Assembly: GCF_042665255.1 (NCBI RefSeq)
Contig: NZ_JBHTCD010000012.1
From: Insolitispirillum peregrinum
GTDB taxonomy: Bacteria; Pseudomonadota; Alphaproteobacteria; Rhodospirillales; Rhodospirillaceae
Reading direction: 5' to 3' (one strand)
DNA length: 64,000 nt
Of this stretch, positions 17,752 to 26,137 are shown piece after piece. The position numbers and the translations under genes are program-made. A model generated the notes under the pieces. It did not search any database. It saw only the letters and a program-made list of their open reading frames with translations, and was not told where the DNA came from. Each line of letters starts with the position of its first letter. Positions within the stretch are counted from its first letter, which is position 1.

Positions 17752-17827
17752 GTCCCCATCGTCTAGAGGCCTAGGACACCGCCCTTTCACGGCGGCGACC
17801 GGGGTTCGAATCCCCGTGGGGACGCCA
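17752..17827 (+). tRNA. tRNA-Glu (UUC), copy 1
   Basis: A complete cloverleaf including an encoded CCA end: acceptor GTCCCCA/TGGGGAC, anticodon stem CCGCC/GGCGG with loop CTTTCAC (anticodon TTC at 17786-17788), and T-loop region GGGGTTCGAATCCCC. It is the first of three identical genes read from one promoter. Confidence 0.97.
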
Positions 17828-17881
17828 TTCTCAGGTAGGCAGTCAGGCTATCAGCCGGTTGCCGTAATGAGCTTTTTAGAC

Positions 17882-17957
17882 GTCCCCATCGTCTAGAGGC
17901 CTAGGACACCGCCCTTTCACGGCGGCGACCGGGGTTCGAATCCCCGTGGGGACGCCA
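17882..17957 (+). tRNA. tRNA-Glu (UUC), copy 2
   Basis: Identical over all 76 bases to copy 1, after a 54-base spacer that differs from the next spacer. A GAC just before the gene is also repeated before copy 3. Confidence 0.97.
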
Positions 17958-18008
17958 AGCTTGTTTGCCTGTACCTCTTTGGTATAGGACGCCCTGAGGT
18001 TCTTAGAC

Positions 18009-18084
18009 GTCCCCATCGTCTAGAGGCCTAGGACACCGCCCTTTCACGGCGGCGACCGGGGTTCGAATCCCCGTGGGGACGCCA
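18009..18084 (+). tRNA. tRNA-Glu (UUC), copy 3
   Basis: Identical over all 76 bases to copies 1 and 2, after a 51-base spacer. A T-run follows directly (ATATTTTTTCC) and a hairpin terminator lies about 40 bases on. Confidence 0.97.
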
Positions 18085-18122
18085 TATTTTTTCCTTATGC
18101 CCAGCTCTACGCAACACAGGCT

Positions 18123-18157
18123 GCAAAACGGCGCCCTGTGCGGTTTTGCGTTTTTTT
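18123..18157 (+). terminator. rho-independent terminator of the tRNA-Glu operon
   Basis: GCAAAAC pairs with GTTTTGC around a short GC-rich loop and is followed by GTTTTTTT. It ends at the stop codon of the convergent methyltransferase gene. Confidence 0.65.
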
Positions 18158-18915
18158 CATCGCCAGCATTCGGTTTTTTGCTCTTGCCCGCCCTGTGCAG
18201 GAACCTTCCGAAACACCACAGGCACCTGCGCCGGTGATGGCATCAGGAGGTTATCCGGTCCGTACAGTGGTGACCCACAGGCAGGCTGGTACAGGACCGG
18301 CTCAAAGCCCTGCGCCACGGCCGTCTGTGTGAACAGGAAGTTCGCATGGCGGATGCACAACAGGCCACCGGGGCGTAGACTATCCGCCAGCGATGTCACC
18401 ACCTGCTCAAAATCCTGAAAGCGGATCAGCCGGTCACAACAGAGGGCAGGCTTCACCCCTCCCAGATCACCGTGCCGGAACACCGCCAAAGCAAAGACCG
18501 CATCACACGATGCCTCGGGCAGCACGGACGCATCACCGGCAACGTGCAGTCGTACCGCCGGGTCATCGGCCAGCCGCTGTCGGGCCTGTGCAATATTGCG
18601 CCGATTGATGTCGATACCGTCGATGTGTGCCTGTTCAAACAGCCGCCGCAGCGAGACGATCTCTTCTCCGCGGGCGCAGCCAAAGGACAGCAGGCGGCTG
18701 CCCGGCTGATCGGCGACCTGATGGCGGACAAAGGCAAACAGCTCGGGGTACCGGTCAGCGGCACTGGTGTTATAGGGCTGGAACAGGTGCCGGGGCCGCC
18801 GCAACAGCAGCAAGGCGAGGCTACGGCTTTCTCCGCCCTTTCCCCACCACCACAACATGCGCAAGGCACGATAGCCTGGCAGGCAGCGACACCATGTCCT
18901 CACACGGCCTTTCAT
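18157..18915 (-). CDS. class I SAM-dependent methyltransferase
   Basis: The 252-residue protein has a Rossmann-like methyltransferase core. Motif I is degenerate but recognisable (RLLSFGCARGEEIVSL), an acidic motif II follows (IDGIDINRRNIAQARQRL), then the motif III/IV region (GDASVLPEASCDAVFALAVF) and SLRPGGLLCIRHANF. An N-terminal basic/hydrophobic stretch of about 45 residues precedes the core. The substrate cannot be told. It lies 23 bases downstream of a sensor kinase gene on the same strand and may be co-transcribed. Confidence 0.72.
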   Translation of the reverse strand: MKGRVRTWCRCLPGYRALRMLWWWGKGGESRSLALLLLRRPRHLFQPYNTSAADRYPELFAFVRHQVADQPGSRLLSFGCARGEEIVSLRRLFEQAHIDGIDINRRNIAQARQRLADDPAVRLHVAGDASVLPEASCDAVFALAVFRHGDLGGVKPALCCDRLIRFQDFEQVVTSLADSLRPGGLLCIRHANFLFTQTAVAQGFEPVLYQPACGSPLYGPDNLLMPSPAQVPVVFRKVPAQGGQEQKTECWR

Positions 18916-18938
18916 GGCGTAAGATCAGGCTCCCATAT

Positions 18939-20690
18939 TCATGATATGTCTGGAAAACGCCCCCGCAGAATGAACCGGGTGCCTTCGGGCAGACGCTCGG
19001 CTTCCAGGTGTCCTCCGTGAATTTCCGCTACAGCCTGACAAAAGGCCAGCCCCATTCCACTGCGTTCACCGGGACCCTGTGAAACCGCCACCGGATTGAG
19101 GATCCATTGATCCATCGTCGTTGGCAGCCCCTGGCCATTGTCTTCGATTGCCAGCCACCACCCTGTGTCGTCTTGCCCGCCGCTGATGGTGATCCGGGCT
19201 GGCCGTTCCGTGTCACGATAGCGCCAGGCGTTATCCATCAAGCGCGCGATTGCAAGGGTCAGGAACGAGCGGTCAGCCGGAACGGACGGCAACGAGCCAA
19301 TACGAACCTCGCCACCCCCGGCCGCAATCGCCTCGCGGAGCGGTTCCAGCGCCAGTTCCACGCAGTCCCGTAGCGGCACCTCCTCAAAGGCTGGCGTTCC
19401 CCCCAGAAGTTCAGTGTACTGCCGGAAGCCCTCCAGCGTCATCTTCAGCCGTTTGCCACCGTCTTCTATATAGCGCAGGTCGGCTTCGGCCTCTTCTGAC
19501 AACTGATCGAGACGGCGGCGCAGCAGTTGCGAAAAGCTGACCATCCGGCGGACCGGCTCTTGCAGGTCATGGGCGGTCACCTGCGCCAGACGGCTCAGTT
19601 TCAGGTTGAGGGATGCGATATCTTCAGCCCGGCGCTCGGCCAGCGATTTGGCCCGTTCCAGATCCGCCGTTTGCTCGGCAACTGCCTGTTTCAAGGTTTC
19701 TCGGTGGCGCAGGATGGCTCCATTGCGCAGGTCAGACATGGAAGCCCAATAGATCACCGCACCGGAAAACAGGATGAAGCCGGTCACTTCCACCACCATC
19801 ATCCGGTTCCAGGTTGTCAGGGCCTTTTGCAGGGAAACTCCCGAGGTTACCACCAACGGGTATCGATCCAGTTGTTGATAAGACAGAAGCTTATCGTTGC
19901 CATCGGCTTTCGAAATCAGCCGGACAACCCCCTGCTTTTCGCGCGGCAGCCATTTGGTGAACAGGTCGCTGCTGCTGATATTGATGCCGAATTTTTCCGC
20001 GTGCGCCGGTGCACGCGCCATCATCAGCCCATCCGAGCGCAGAACGGCAGAGGCTCCGTCGCTATCCAGCAGGGTGATCCCCAGTTGCCCGGCATAGTAA
20101 TCCGCCGAGACGGCGGCAACCATGATGCCGATGACTTTTGAATCCTTGAGAATGGCCCGGCTGAGGTGAATGGTGCGCTCGCCGGTTATCTGGCCGATGG
20201 CAGGCAGCCCGACATGCAGCCGCCCACCATTGCCGCCGGCAGGATCGCCACCGGCAAAAACCCGGAAGTAGTCACGATGAGACGCGCTGGCCCGCCAGGG
20301 GGCGCCGCTGAAGGCTGGTACGGGATAGCCGGAAACCATCCCGTCCATTCCCGTCACGCCAACCCACAACAGTTCGGGAAAGGCGCTCAGTCGCCCTTCA
20401 AAGCGCAAGCGGTTTGCCGGATCCTCCCAACTGCCTTCGGCAACCGATACCGCCATATCGACCAGCAAGGAATCGACACTGCGCACGCTGCCGCCGATAT
20501 TCTGCGCAATGGCAACCGCCATCGACTGCACCATCTGTTCGGCATTTGCGAGGTCTGCCGCGCGGGCCAGCCACAACTGAGCGGCCAGGGCGCTCCCCAG
20601 AATCAGCAGAAACAGGCCTGCGACCAGCCGCGACCACCAAGGGGTCGGGCTTTGAACAGACTGCGGTTCAACCAGATCCTGCGCCGCCAT
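18939..20690 (-). CDS. membrane sensor histidine kinase with periplasmic Cache domain
   Basis: The 583-residue kinase has an N-terminal membrane segment (about 20-42), a periplasmic double-Cache-type sensor (45-290), a second membrane segment (about 293-315) and a coiled coil. The HisKA helix has the phosphoacceptor in AHDLQEP (about residue 372). The HATPase domain has N-box LMDNAW, G1 EDNGQGLP and G2 GERSGMGLAFC. The HDLQEP form is typical of kinases whose acceptor helix resembles that of bacteriophytochromes. No response regulator gene is adjacent. Cache sensors usually bind small organic ligands. Confidence 0.88.
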   Translation of the reverse strand: MAAQDLVEPQSVQSPTPWWSRLVAGLFLLILGSALAAQLWLARAADLANAEQMVQSMAVAIAQNIGGSVRSVDSLLVDMAVSVAEGSWEDPANRLRFEGRLSAFPELLWVGVTGMDGMVSGYPVPAFSGAPWRASASHRDYFRVFAGGDPAGGNGGRLHVGLPAIGQITGERTIHLSRAILKDSKVIGIMVAAVSADYYAGQLGITLLDSDGASAVLRSDGLMMARAPAHAEKFGINISSSDLFTKWLPREKQGVVRLISKADGNDKLLSYQQLDRYPLVVTSGVSLQKALTTWNRMMVVEVTGFILFSGAVIYWASMSDLRNGAILRHRETLKQAVAEQTADLERAKSLAERRAEDIASLNLKLSRLAQVTAHDLQEPVRRMVSFSQLLRRRLDQLSEEAEADLRYIEDGGKRLKMTLEGFRQYTELLGGTPAFEEVPLRDCVELALEPLREAIAAGGGEVRIGSLPSVPADRSFLTLAIARLMDNAWRYRDTERPARITISGGQDDTGWWLAIEDNGQGLPTTMDQWILNPVAVSQGPGERSGMGLAFCQAVAEIHGGHLEAERLPEGTRFILRGRFPDIS

Positions 20691-20832
20691 GATACACCCG
20701 GCATGTTAGAGGGTGATAAGACCCGACATCATTCGGATGCAGTATGGCGGTTCCTTTTTTCAGGGCAATACCTTTTTATACGGCCATTTAAGGGTAAAAG
20801 AATCTGGTTCACCACCTTTTGGCTGCAATACC

Positions 20833-21564
20833 TTACAGCTGATGCACCAGAACCCAGACGGCCCCTGCCGCAATCAGGGCGACGGGAACCGCCAGCCAGA
20901 ACGATCGCAGGCGCGGCAGTTCGGCCCCGGCAGGGATCAGTGCGGCAGCCTTGCGACCGGTCAGCATCGACAGGATGAGATTCTTGCCACGCAAGCGATA
21001 ATACACCGCCGCCCCGACATGCGCGAGAATCGCCAGCCCCAACAGATTGAACAGCGCCCCGTGCACGCCGGTCAGCAGATCACTGGTGCCTTTGCTGACC
21101 AGATGGGCCAGCGGTCCTTCGGAAAAAATGTCATCGTTGGCGAACAGGCCCGTTCCGACCTGCACAAAAGCCAGTGCGAGCAGGGCCAGAATCATCAGGG
21201 CACCAGCCGGATTATGCCCTACCGACAGCGGCAACTCGCCACGCTTCAGGGCTTTCAGATAGTCAATAACCGCTGCCGGACCGCACACAAAGGTGGCAAA
21301 CCGGGCAGTGCTGGACCCGATCAGGCCCCACAGCACGCGAAAAATCACCAGCCCCAGAACGGTCTCACCCAACAGCATGTGCAGGTCCATGTTGCCCAGC
21401 ATCAGGCGCTCTCCGCCCGGCAGAGGCAGAGACAGGTCAAGCCCGCCAATTTCCCCCGACAGGAACAGCAGCAGGATCGCGGCCACCAAAATCCAGTGAA
21501 ACAGCCGTGTTGGCAGGTCCCATACGGCAACGGTCGGTGATGAAGAAGACACTTTCTGGTCCAT
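20833..21564 (-). CDS. cytochrome b561 family protein
   Basis: The 243-residue integral membrane protein starts with the family's VAVWDLPTRLFHWILVA. Histidines placed to bind two b hemes are in LFHWIL, DLHMLLGE, GVHGALFN and LAHVGAA. A fifth hydrophobic segment closes the protein. Such proteins pass electrons between quinol and periplasmic partners, for example c-type cytochromes or hydrogenases. The ATG at 21564 has GGAG eight bases upstream and is preferred over an ATG 51 bases earlier. No partner gene is adjacent. Confidence 0.85.
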   Translation of the reverse strand: MDQKVSSSSPTVAVWDLPTRLFHWILVAAILLLFLSGEIGGLDLSLPLPGGERLMLGNMDLHMLLGETVLGLVIFRVLWGLIGSSTARFATFVCGPAAVIDYLKALKRGELPLSVGHNPAGALMILALLALAFVQVGTGLFANDDIFSEGPLAHLVSKGTSDLLTGVHGALFNLLGLAILAHVGAAVYYRLRGKNLILSMLTGRKAAALIPAGAELPRLRSFWLAVPVALIAAGAVWVLVHQL

Positions 21565-21834
21565 GCTTGATGCTCCACGTTCTTTGGCTGCAACCCAGAG
21601 TGCAGTATACCGCACTGCACACCAGGGTGGGTACTATCTGAATGCACGCTGCTGCATCAACCCTGAATACACGCTGAAAGGGGCGACTTCACGACGCTGT
21701 GACTGTATAGTGGTCCCCGGCCCCGTCACCCGCACCCTTGCGGGCCATGGGAGGGCGCAGTACGGTTACCCCATCCGGCCAGCCACCCAGCAGACATTTC
21801 CGGGCAGACGCTGACAATAGCAAAGAGGGTTCTT

Positions 21835-22800
21835 GTGAAACGGCCAATGATCATTGCCATTGCTGGCGCCGCTGTTGTCATTATTGCGTTGGGATTGACC
21901 TTCATGTCACTCGAAGGCCAGGCACCGACCCAAAAGGACGCTGCACCCCCGACGACTCCGGCCCAACCCGCTACCCCTGCCAAACCGGCCGCCGAAGCGC
22001 CCAAGGCTCCCGAGCCTGTGCTGGGCTTTGACGTGGTGCGGATTGATCCCGAGGGGAACACCGTTATCGCTGGCAAGGCCGCTCCGAATGCGAAAGTTTC
22101 CATTCTGGACGGGGCCAGGGCGGTTGGGGCCGTCACTGCTGACCAGCACGGGGAATGGGTGTTCCTGCCTGATGTTCCACTGGAACCCGGCTCCCGCGAA
22201 CTGTCACTCAGTGCTGTGAATCCTGACGGCAAGACCGTCACGGCCAAGGATGTGGTCGTGCTGGTCGTCCCCGAGCGCAAGGGGGAAAAGACCCTGGCGG
22301 TGAAGGCCGGGGACGAGGGCTCGCAGGTTCTGCAGGGACTGACCCCGCTCAGCGAGCAGGATGGCGTTCTGATCGACTCGGTCGATTACACCGAAGATGG
22401 CAGCATCATCGTCGCCGGGCGCGGCAAGCCGCAGGCGACCTTGCAGCTGTACCTCGATAACGCCCTGATCGGCAAAATCGAAAGCGGAGCCGATGGCCTG
22501 TGGCGGGCCAAGCCGGAAAGCAAGGCCAGCAAGGGTGCCCACATGCTGCGCGCCGACCTGCTGGCCAGCGATGGCAAGGTTCTGGCTCGTGCCGAAATGC
22601 CGTTTTCGCGCGTCGAAGTTGCCGGAATGCCCGAAGGCGTCCGCGTTGTTGTCCAGCCCGGAAACAGCCTGTGGCTGCTGGCCCGCCGTGCGTATGGCGA
22701 TGGCAAGGCCTATACGGTCATTTTTGATGCCAACAAGGGGCAGATCCGCAATCCTGACCTGATTTATCCCGGTCAGGTGTTCATCGTACCAAAGGATTAA
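21835..22800 (+). CDS. membrane-anchored LysM peptidoglycan-binding protein
   Basis: The 321-residue protein begins at a GTG with GAGGG five bases upstream. One N-terminal membrane anchor (MIIAIAGAAVVIIALGLTF) is followed by a Pro/Ala-rich linker (about 35-65). Two Ig-like or carboxypeptidase-regulatory-like beta modules follow (for example GAAPNAKVSILDGARAVGAV read from nearby residues). A C-terminal LysM domain closes the protein (about 268-320; VQPGNSLWLLARRAYGDG and NPDLIYPGQVFIVP). It probably tethers the inner membrane to peptidoglycan. The stop codon is followed within eight bases by a palindromic repeat. Confidence 0.85.
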   Translation: MKRPMIIAIAGAAVVIIALGLTFMSLEGQAPTQKDAAPPTTPAQPATPAKPAAEAPKAPEPVLGFDVVRIDPEGNTVIAGKAAPNAKVSILDGARAVGAVTADQHGEWVFLPDVPLEPGSRELSLSAVNPDGKTVTAKDVVVLVVPERKGEKTLAVKAGDEGSQVLQGLTPLSEQDGVLIDSVDYTEDGSIIVAGRGKPQATLQLYLDNALIGKIESGADGLWRAKPESKASKGAHMLRADLLASDGKVLARAEMPFSRVEVAGMPEGVRVVVQPGNSLWLLARRAYGDGKAYTVIFDANKGQIRNPDLIYPGQVFIVPKD

Positions 22801-22807
22801 AGCTGTG

Positions 22808-22890
22808 ACCTGATGCAGGCACGCTGGCCTGACCTTTTGTTCTGCCGCATTGTTTTTGCGAAAACCGGTTCCCGCTTTTCGCACAATGCC
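22808..22890. repeat. partial module B + module A palindromic repeat
   Basis: Only the right half of module B is present (GCAGGCACGCTGGCCTGAC). Module A is complete at 22847-22889, with GCATTGT/ACAATGC and GCGAAAA/TTTTCGC stems around ACCGGTTCCCGC. Confidence 0.8.
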
Positions 22891-22928
22891 CTGACCCCGC
22901 GTTAAAACGACCAACGACAGGATCAACC

Positions 22929-23774
22929 ATGTCCATCTGGGGTAAAATCATTGGTGGCACCGCTGGTTTCGTCATTGGCGGCGGGCCGCTGGGAGCCCTG
23001 ATCGGGGCGGCGGCTGGTCATTTCATTGACCGGAAGGTCGAACAGGTCCGCCAGTCCGAAGCACAGGACCACGCCTTTGACCCATCCGCCCCGCCGGGGT
23101 TCAAAGAGGCAATCCATCACGCCCGTCAACAGGCCCGGGAGCAAATGCGGGCGGCGGCGTTTGCCACCACCGTGGTTGCCCTGTGCGCCAAGATGGCCAA
23201 GGCCGATGGTCAGGTGTCCCGGGCCGAAGTCGATGCCTTCAAGCGCACCTTCAACGTTCCCCCCGACCAGATGGAAGCCGTTGGGCGGCTGTTCGACGAA
23301 GCCAGGAAAACCGCCGACGATTTCGAACTGTACGCCCGGCAAGCGGCCAGCCTGTTTTCCGACACCCCGCAGGTGCTGGAAGACCTGTTGATGGTCTTGC
23401 TGCTGATTGCGCAGGCCGACGGGGGAATCCATCCGGCTGAACAGGCGTTCCTGCAACGGGTAGCCGAGATTTTTGCCGTCTCGCCCCAGGCATGGGAACG
23501 TGTCCGCGCCGGGGCTGCCAGTGCCGGGGCGGACAGCGGACGGGCCTCGGCCAGCAGCGGAATCAGCGATCCCTACGCAGTTTTGGGAGTAGCGCCAACC
23601 GCCACAGACAGCGACATTAAGGCAGCCTATCGCAAGCTGCTGCGCGAGAACCATCCGGATACGGTTATCGCTCAGGGGCTGCCCGAAGAGTTTGTCGAGA
23701 TTGCCACCCGCAAAATGGCTGCCATCAACGCAGCATGGGATGACATCGCCCGCATGCGGGGCCTGAAAAAATAG
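22929..23774 (+). CDS. djlA: DjlA-like co-chaperone with TerB and J domains
   Basis: The 281-residue protein has a glycine-rich hydrophobic N-terminus (GGTAGFVIGGGPLGALIGAA) that may be a membrane anchor as in DjlA. A TerB-like helical domain follows (about 75-185; LCAKMAKADGQVSRAEVDAF and LLIAQADGGIHPAEQAFL). A C-terminal J domain (about 213-281) carries the HPD tripeptide in RENHPDTV. It would stimulate DnaK ATPase at the membrane. The gene is 24 bases upstream of an EamA transporter. Confidence 0.87.
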   Translation: MSIWGKIIGGTAGFVIGGGPLGALIGAAAGHFIDRKVEQVRQSEAQDHAFDPSAPPGFKEAIHHARQQAREQMRAAAFATTVVALCAKMAKADGQVSRAEVDAFKRTFNVPPDQMEAVGRLFDEARKTADDFELYARQAASLFSDTPQVLEDLLMVLLLIAQADGGIHPAEQAFLQRVAEIFAVSPQAWERVRAGAASAGADSGRASASSGISDPYAVLGVAPTATDSDIKAAYRKLLRENHPDTVIAQGLPEEFVEIATRKMAAINAAWDDIARMRGLKK

Positions 23775-23797
23775 CCTGACGCCCGGTTGGCAAAGGC

Positions 23798-24718
23798 ATG
23801 TCGAAAGATAAGAAAATGCCTTTGCGCGACATGGCACTGGGTGTGCTGGTAGCGGTTCTGTGGGGTCTGAATTTTGTGGCGATCAAGATCGGCGTGCAGG
23901 AGGTGCCTCCGCTGGCCCTGACGGTGGTCCGTTTCGCCCTGACTGCCGCCCTGATCGTGCCGTTTACCCGCATGACCCGGCAAGCCCTGCCGTGGGTGAT
24001 CCTGCTGTCGTTCACCCTGGGGACCATGCATTTCGCCCTGCTGTTTTATGGCATGAACGGCGTGGGTGGCGGAACGGCTGCGATCCTGATTCAGCTTGGC
24101 GTGCCGTTCTCGACCATTCTGGCTGCCATTTTCCTGAAAGACCACCTCGGGGGCTGGCGCATTTTCGGGCTGGGGCTGGCCTTTGGCGGGGCCGCCGTGC
24201 TGGCCGGAGAACCGACACTGCCCGCGCTGGGGCCGTTTCTGGTGCTGGTGCTGTCGGCCTTTTCGTGGGCCGCTTCCAACCTGCTGATCAAACGGGTGTC
24301 CAGCGTCACCCCACTGGCCATTTCCGGCTGGATGGCCCTGTTTGCCACCCCGCAAATCGCCGTCTGGTCGCTGCTGCTGGAACACAATCAGGTTGATGCG
24401 GTGCTGAATGCCAGTTGGCACCTGTGGGCCAGCATGACCTATATCATTCTCGGGTCGTCGGTGATTGCCTACACCCTGTGGTATCGCCTGCTGTCGCTGT
24501 ATCCGGTCAGTCAGGTGGTGCCGCTGAACCTGCTGTCGCCGCTGGTGGGGATTGCCGCCTCGATTGCCTTCCTTGGCGAGAGCCTGACGTGGGAACGGGT
24601 TCTCGGCGGCTTCCTGACCATCGGCGGGGTCGGCCTGATCATCTATCGCCAAAGCCTGCCGCGCGCCAACCACAAGACTCCCCCCGCCAGCGAGCTGGAG
24701 CGGGGGAGCTGGGAGTAG
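23798..24718 (+). CDS. EamA/DMT family transporter
   Basis: The 306-residue protein has about ten membrane segments in two EamA repeats. The first opens with ALGVLVAVLWGLNFVAIKIG and the second with FLVLVLSAFSWAASNLLIKR; PLVGIAASIAFLGESLTWER is the usual closing motif. Such proteins export amino acids or other metabolites, and the substrate is unknown. The gene follows djlA closely. Its TAG stop is inside the first bases of a palindromic repeat. Confidence 0.87.
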   Translation: MSKDKKMPLRDMALGVLVAVLWGLNFVAIKIGVQEVPPLALTVVRFALTAALIVPFTRMTRQALPWVILLSFTLGTMHFALLFYGMNGVGGGTAAILIQLGVPFSTILAAIFLKDHLGGWRIFGLGLAFGGAAVLAGEPTLPALGPFLVLVLSAFSWAASNLLIKRVSSVTPLAISGWMALFATPQIAVWSLLLEHNQVDAVLNASWHLWASMTYIILGSSVIAYTLWYRLLSLYPVSQVVPLNLLSPLVGIAASIAFLGESLTWERVLGGFLTIGGVGLIIYRQSLPRANHKTPPASELERGSWE

Positions 24719-24814
24719 ACCAGCGTGCGTTCAATCTGACAGGCACGCTGGTCTACCCTTTTCATCTGTCGCAGTGATGATACGCAAAACCGGAACCACT
24801 TTTGCGCTCACTGC
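24715..24814. repeat. module B + module A palindromic repeat overlapping a stop codon
   Basis: Module B (24715-24756) is a hairpin with a 14-base perfect stem, GTAGACCAGCGTGC paired with GCACGCTGGTCTAC. Module A (24771-24814) has the alternative stem GCAGTGA/TCACTGC. The TAG of the EamA gene at 24716-24718 is part of module B. The hairpins could also serve to end or protect the convergent transcripts. Confidence 0.85.
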
Positions 24815-24822
24815 TCTGGCCC

Positions 24823-25707
24823 CTACCGCAGTCTGGTGTTGAAGCGGATCGGAATGACCAGCGTCAGCCGGTCGCGCTGATAGTCGGCGGGAAGCGGCGG
24901 CAAGGGCGAGACTCTGGCAATCAGCGCCAGTCCCTCCTGATCAAGCATCGCCACCCCCGACGGGCTGACAATCTCGCCATGCCGCACTTCGCCCGAGGAC
25001 AGGATGGTAAAGCGCACCGCCACCACCCCTTCCGCCCTCATCGCCCGGGCGGCGGGCGGATAGCGTTTGGCGCGTTCCAGCACCCCCAGCACCAGCGACA
25101 GGTAATCTGGCGGCACCTGCGCGCCCGCACGGGCGTCCTGCTGGACGCCGCTGACCGTCTGGCTGTCCTGCTGCTGGCCGCTGACTGCCCGCGTGCTGCT
25201 CTCGCTGGCCTCGGCGGGTGTCGGCGGAGTCGGGGCCTGCACCTGAGGGCGGGGCTTTGCCACCGGAGGGCGCGGTGATCGCTTGACCGGAGGTTTGGGT
25301 GGGCTGACGTCCGGGACCGCTGCGGTGGTGTGAAGCACCGGCGGCTCGGGGGGAAGCGGCTCGCTGGGGATCGATGCGGCGGCCTGAGACGGCGTTTCCC
25401 GCACGATCTCGGCAGGTGGAACCGGGGCGGCCTCCTGTTGCGCTGGCAGGGCCACCAGCGACACCTGTGGCACCGGCAGTGCAGGTGTCGCCACCGGAGG
25501 GGCCGCGATCATCAGCATCGCCGCCAGCGCCCCGCCATGGGCCACCAGCGATGCGGCCAGCAGCCAGAAAAACCTGGATTTGCCCTGTCGCATTGTTGTT
25601 GCGAAAACCGGTTTCCACTTTTCGCACAATGCTCGTTTGTTATGCCGCATTGTTGTTGCGAAAACCGGTGCCCACTTTTCGCACAATGCTCTAATGCGCC
25701 GGACCAT
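24823..25707 (-). CDS. tonB: energy transducer TonB with repeat-derived N-terminal extension
   Basis: The 294-residue protein has a single N-terminal membrane anchor (FFWLLAASLVAHGGALAAML), a long periplasmic Pro-rich spacer (EPLPPEPPVLHTT and PPKPPVKRSPRPP regions) and a C-terminal TonB domain (YPPAARAMRAEGVVAVRFTI). Before the anchor, residues 6-40 contain two translated copies of repeat module A (ALCEKWAPVFATTM, then ALCEKWKPVFATTM). The ATG at 25707 overlaps the end of exbD; an internal ATG at 25593, inside the repeat, would remove the extension but has no clear ribosome site. TonB couples the ExbBD proton channel to outer-membrane receptors, here probably the adjacent siderophore receptor. 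Confidence 0.85.
   Translation of the reverse strand: MVRRIRALCEKWAPVFATTMRHNKRALCEKWKPVFATTMRQGKSRFFWLLAASLVAHGGALAAMLMIAAPPVATPALPVPQVSLVALPAQQEAAPVPPAEIVRETPSQAAASIPSEPLPPEPPVLHTTAAVPDVSPPKPPVKRSPRPPVAKPRPQVQAPTPPTPAEASESSTRAVSGQQQDSQTVSGVQQDARAGAQVPPDYLSLVLGVLERAKRYPPAARAMRAEGVVAVRFTILSSGEVRHGEIVSPSGVAMLDQEGLALIARVSPLPPLPADYQRDRLTLVIPIRFNTRLR
25590..25689. repeat. two tandem module A palindromes
   Basis: Module A copies at 25590-25632 and 25647-25689 are nearly identical (differing around GGTTTCC versus GGTGCCC) and are repeated every 57 bases with no module B. They lie between the exbD stop codon and the membrane anchor of TonB. On the coding strand the outer copy starts directly after the TAG of exbD (TAGAGCATTGTGCG). 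Confidence 0.88.
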
Positions 25708-26137
25708 CGGGAACCGCCTGGTTTTCAGTCAGCAACGACACGCGCGCCGCGCCCGCCTGCCCCAGTTGGGCCAGAACCCTGACCATCACCGCATAGTCCA
25801 CCGCCCCATCCCCACGCACGTAGACCGCCGTGTCGGGGGTATTCTGGATCATCGGGGCCACCAGCGCCGGGATTTGCTCCGGCTGGATCGGCTGCTCGGC
25901 AAGAAACACCTGTCCATCGCCGGTCACACTGACCACCAGCGGTTTCTGTGCCGGGGGCACCGCCTGTGCCGAGGTCTGCGGCAGGCTGAGCGGCACTCCG
26001 GCCACCATCAGTGGCGCCGCCACCATGAAAATGATCAACAGCACCAGCATCACGTCAATGAACGGCGTCATGTTGATCTCGGCCTGCAAGCGCGGGCCAG
26101 CGAGAGGATCAGTCGATGACGACGGATCAGGCAGCAT
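25691..26137 (-). CDS. exbD: ExbD biopolymer transport protein
   Basis: The 148-residue protein has the ExbD/TolR layout: a short cytoplasmic N-terminus, one membrane helix with the essential aspartate in NMTPFIDVMLVLLIIFMVA, and a periplasmic domain (VYVRGDGAVDYAVMVRVL). The start at 26137 is chosen because AGGAGG lies eight bases upstream; an ATG six bases earlier is too close to that site. It overlaps the end of exbB by 11 bases, so translation is coupled. It forms the proton channel with ExbB. Confidence 0.92.
   Translation of the reverse strand: MLPDPSSSTDPLAGPRLQAEINMTPFIDVMLVLLIIFMVAAPLMVAGVPLSLPQTSAQAVPPAQKPLVVSVTGDGQVFLAEQPIQPEQIPALVAPMIQNTPDTAVYVRGDGAVDYAVMVRVLAQLGQAGAARVSLLTENQAVPDGPAH

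Noticed and set aside
17752..18084. Possible attachment site or integrated element caused by the repeated tRNA-Glu sequence
   Set aside because: All three copies are complete tRNA genes with distinct short spacers; no integrase or partial tRNA end is nearby.
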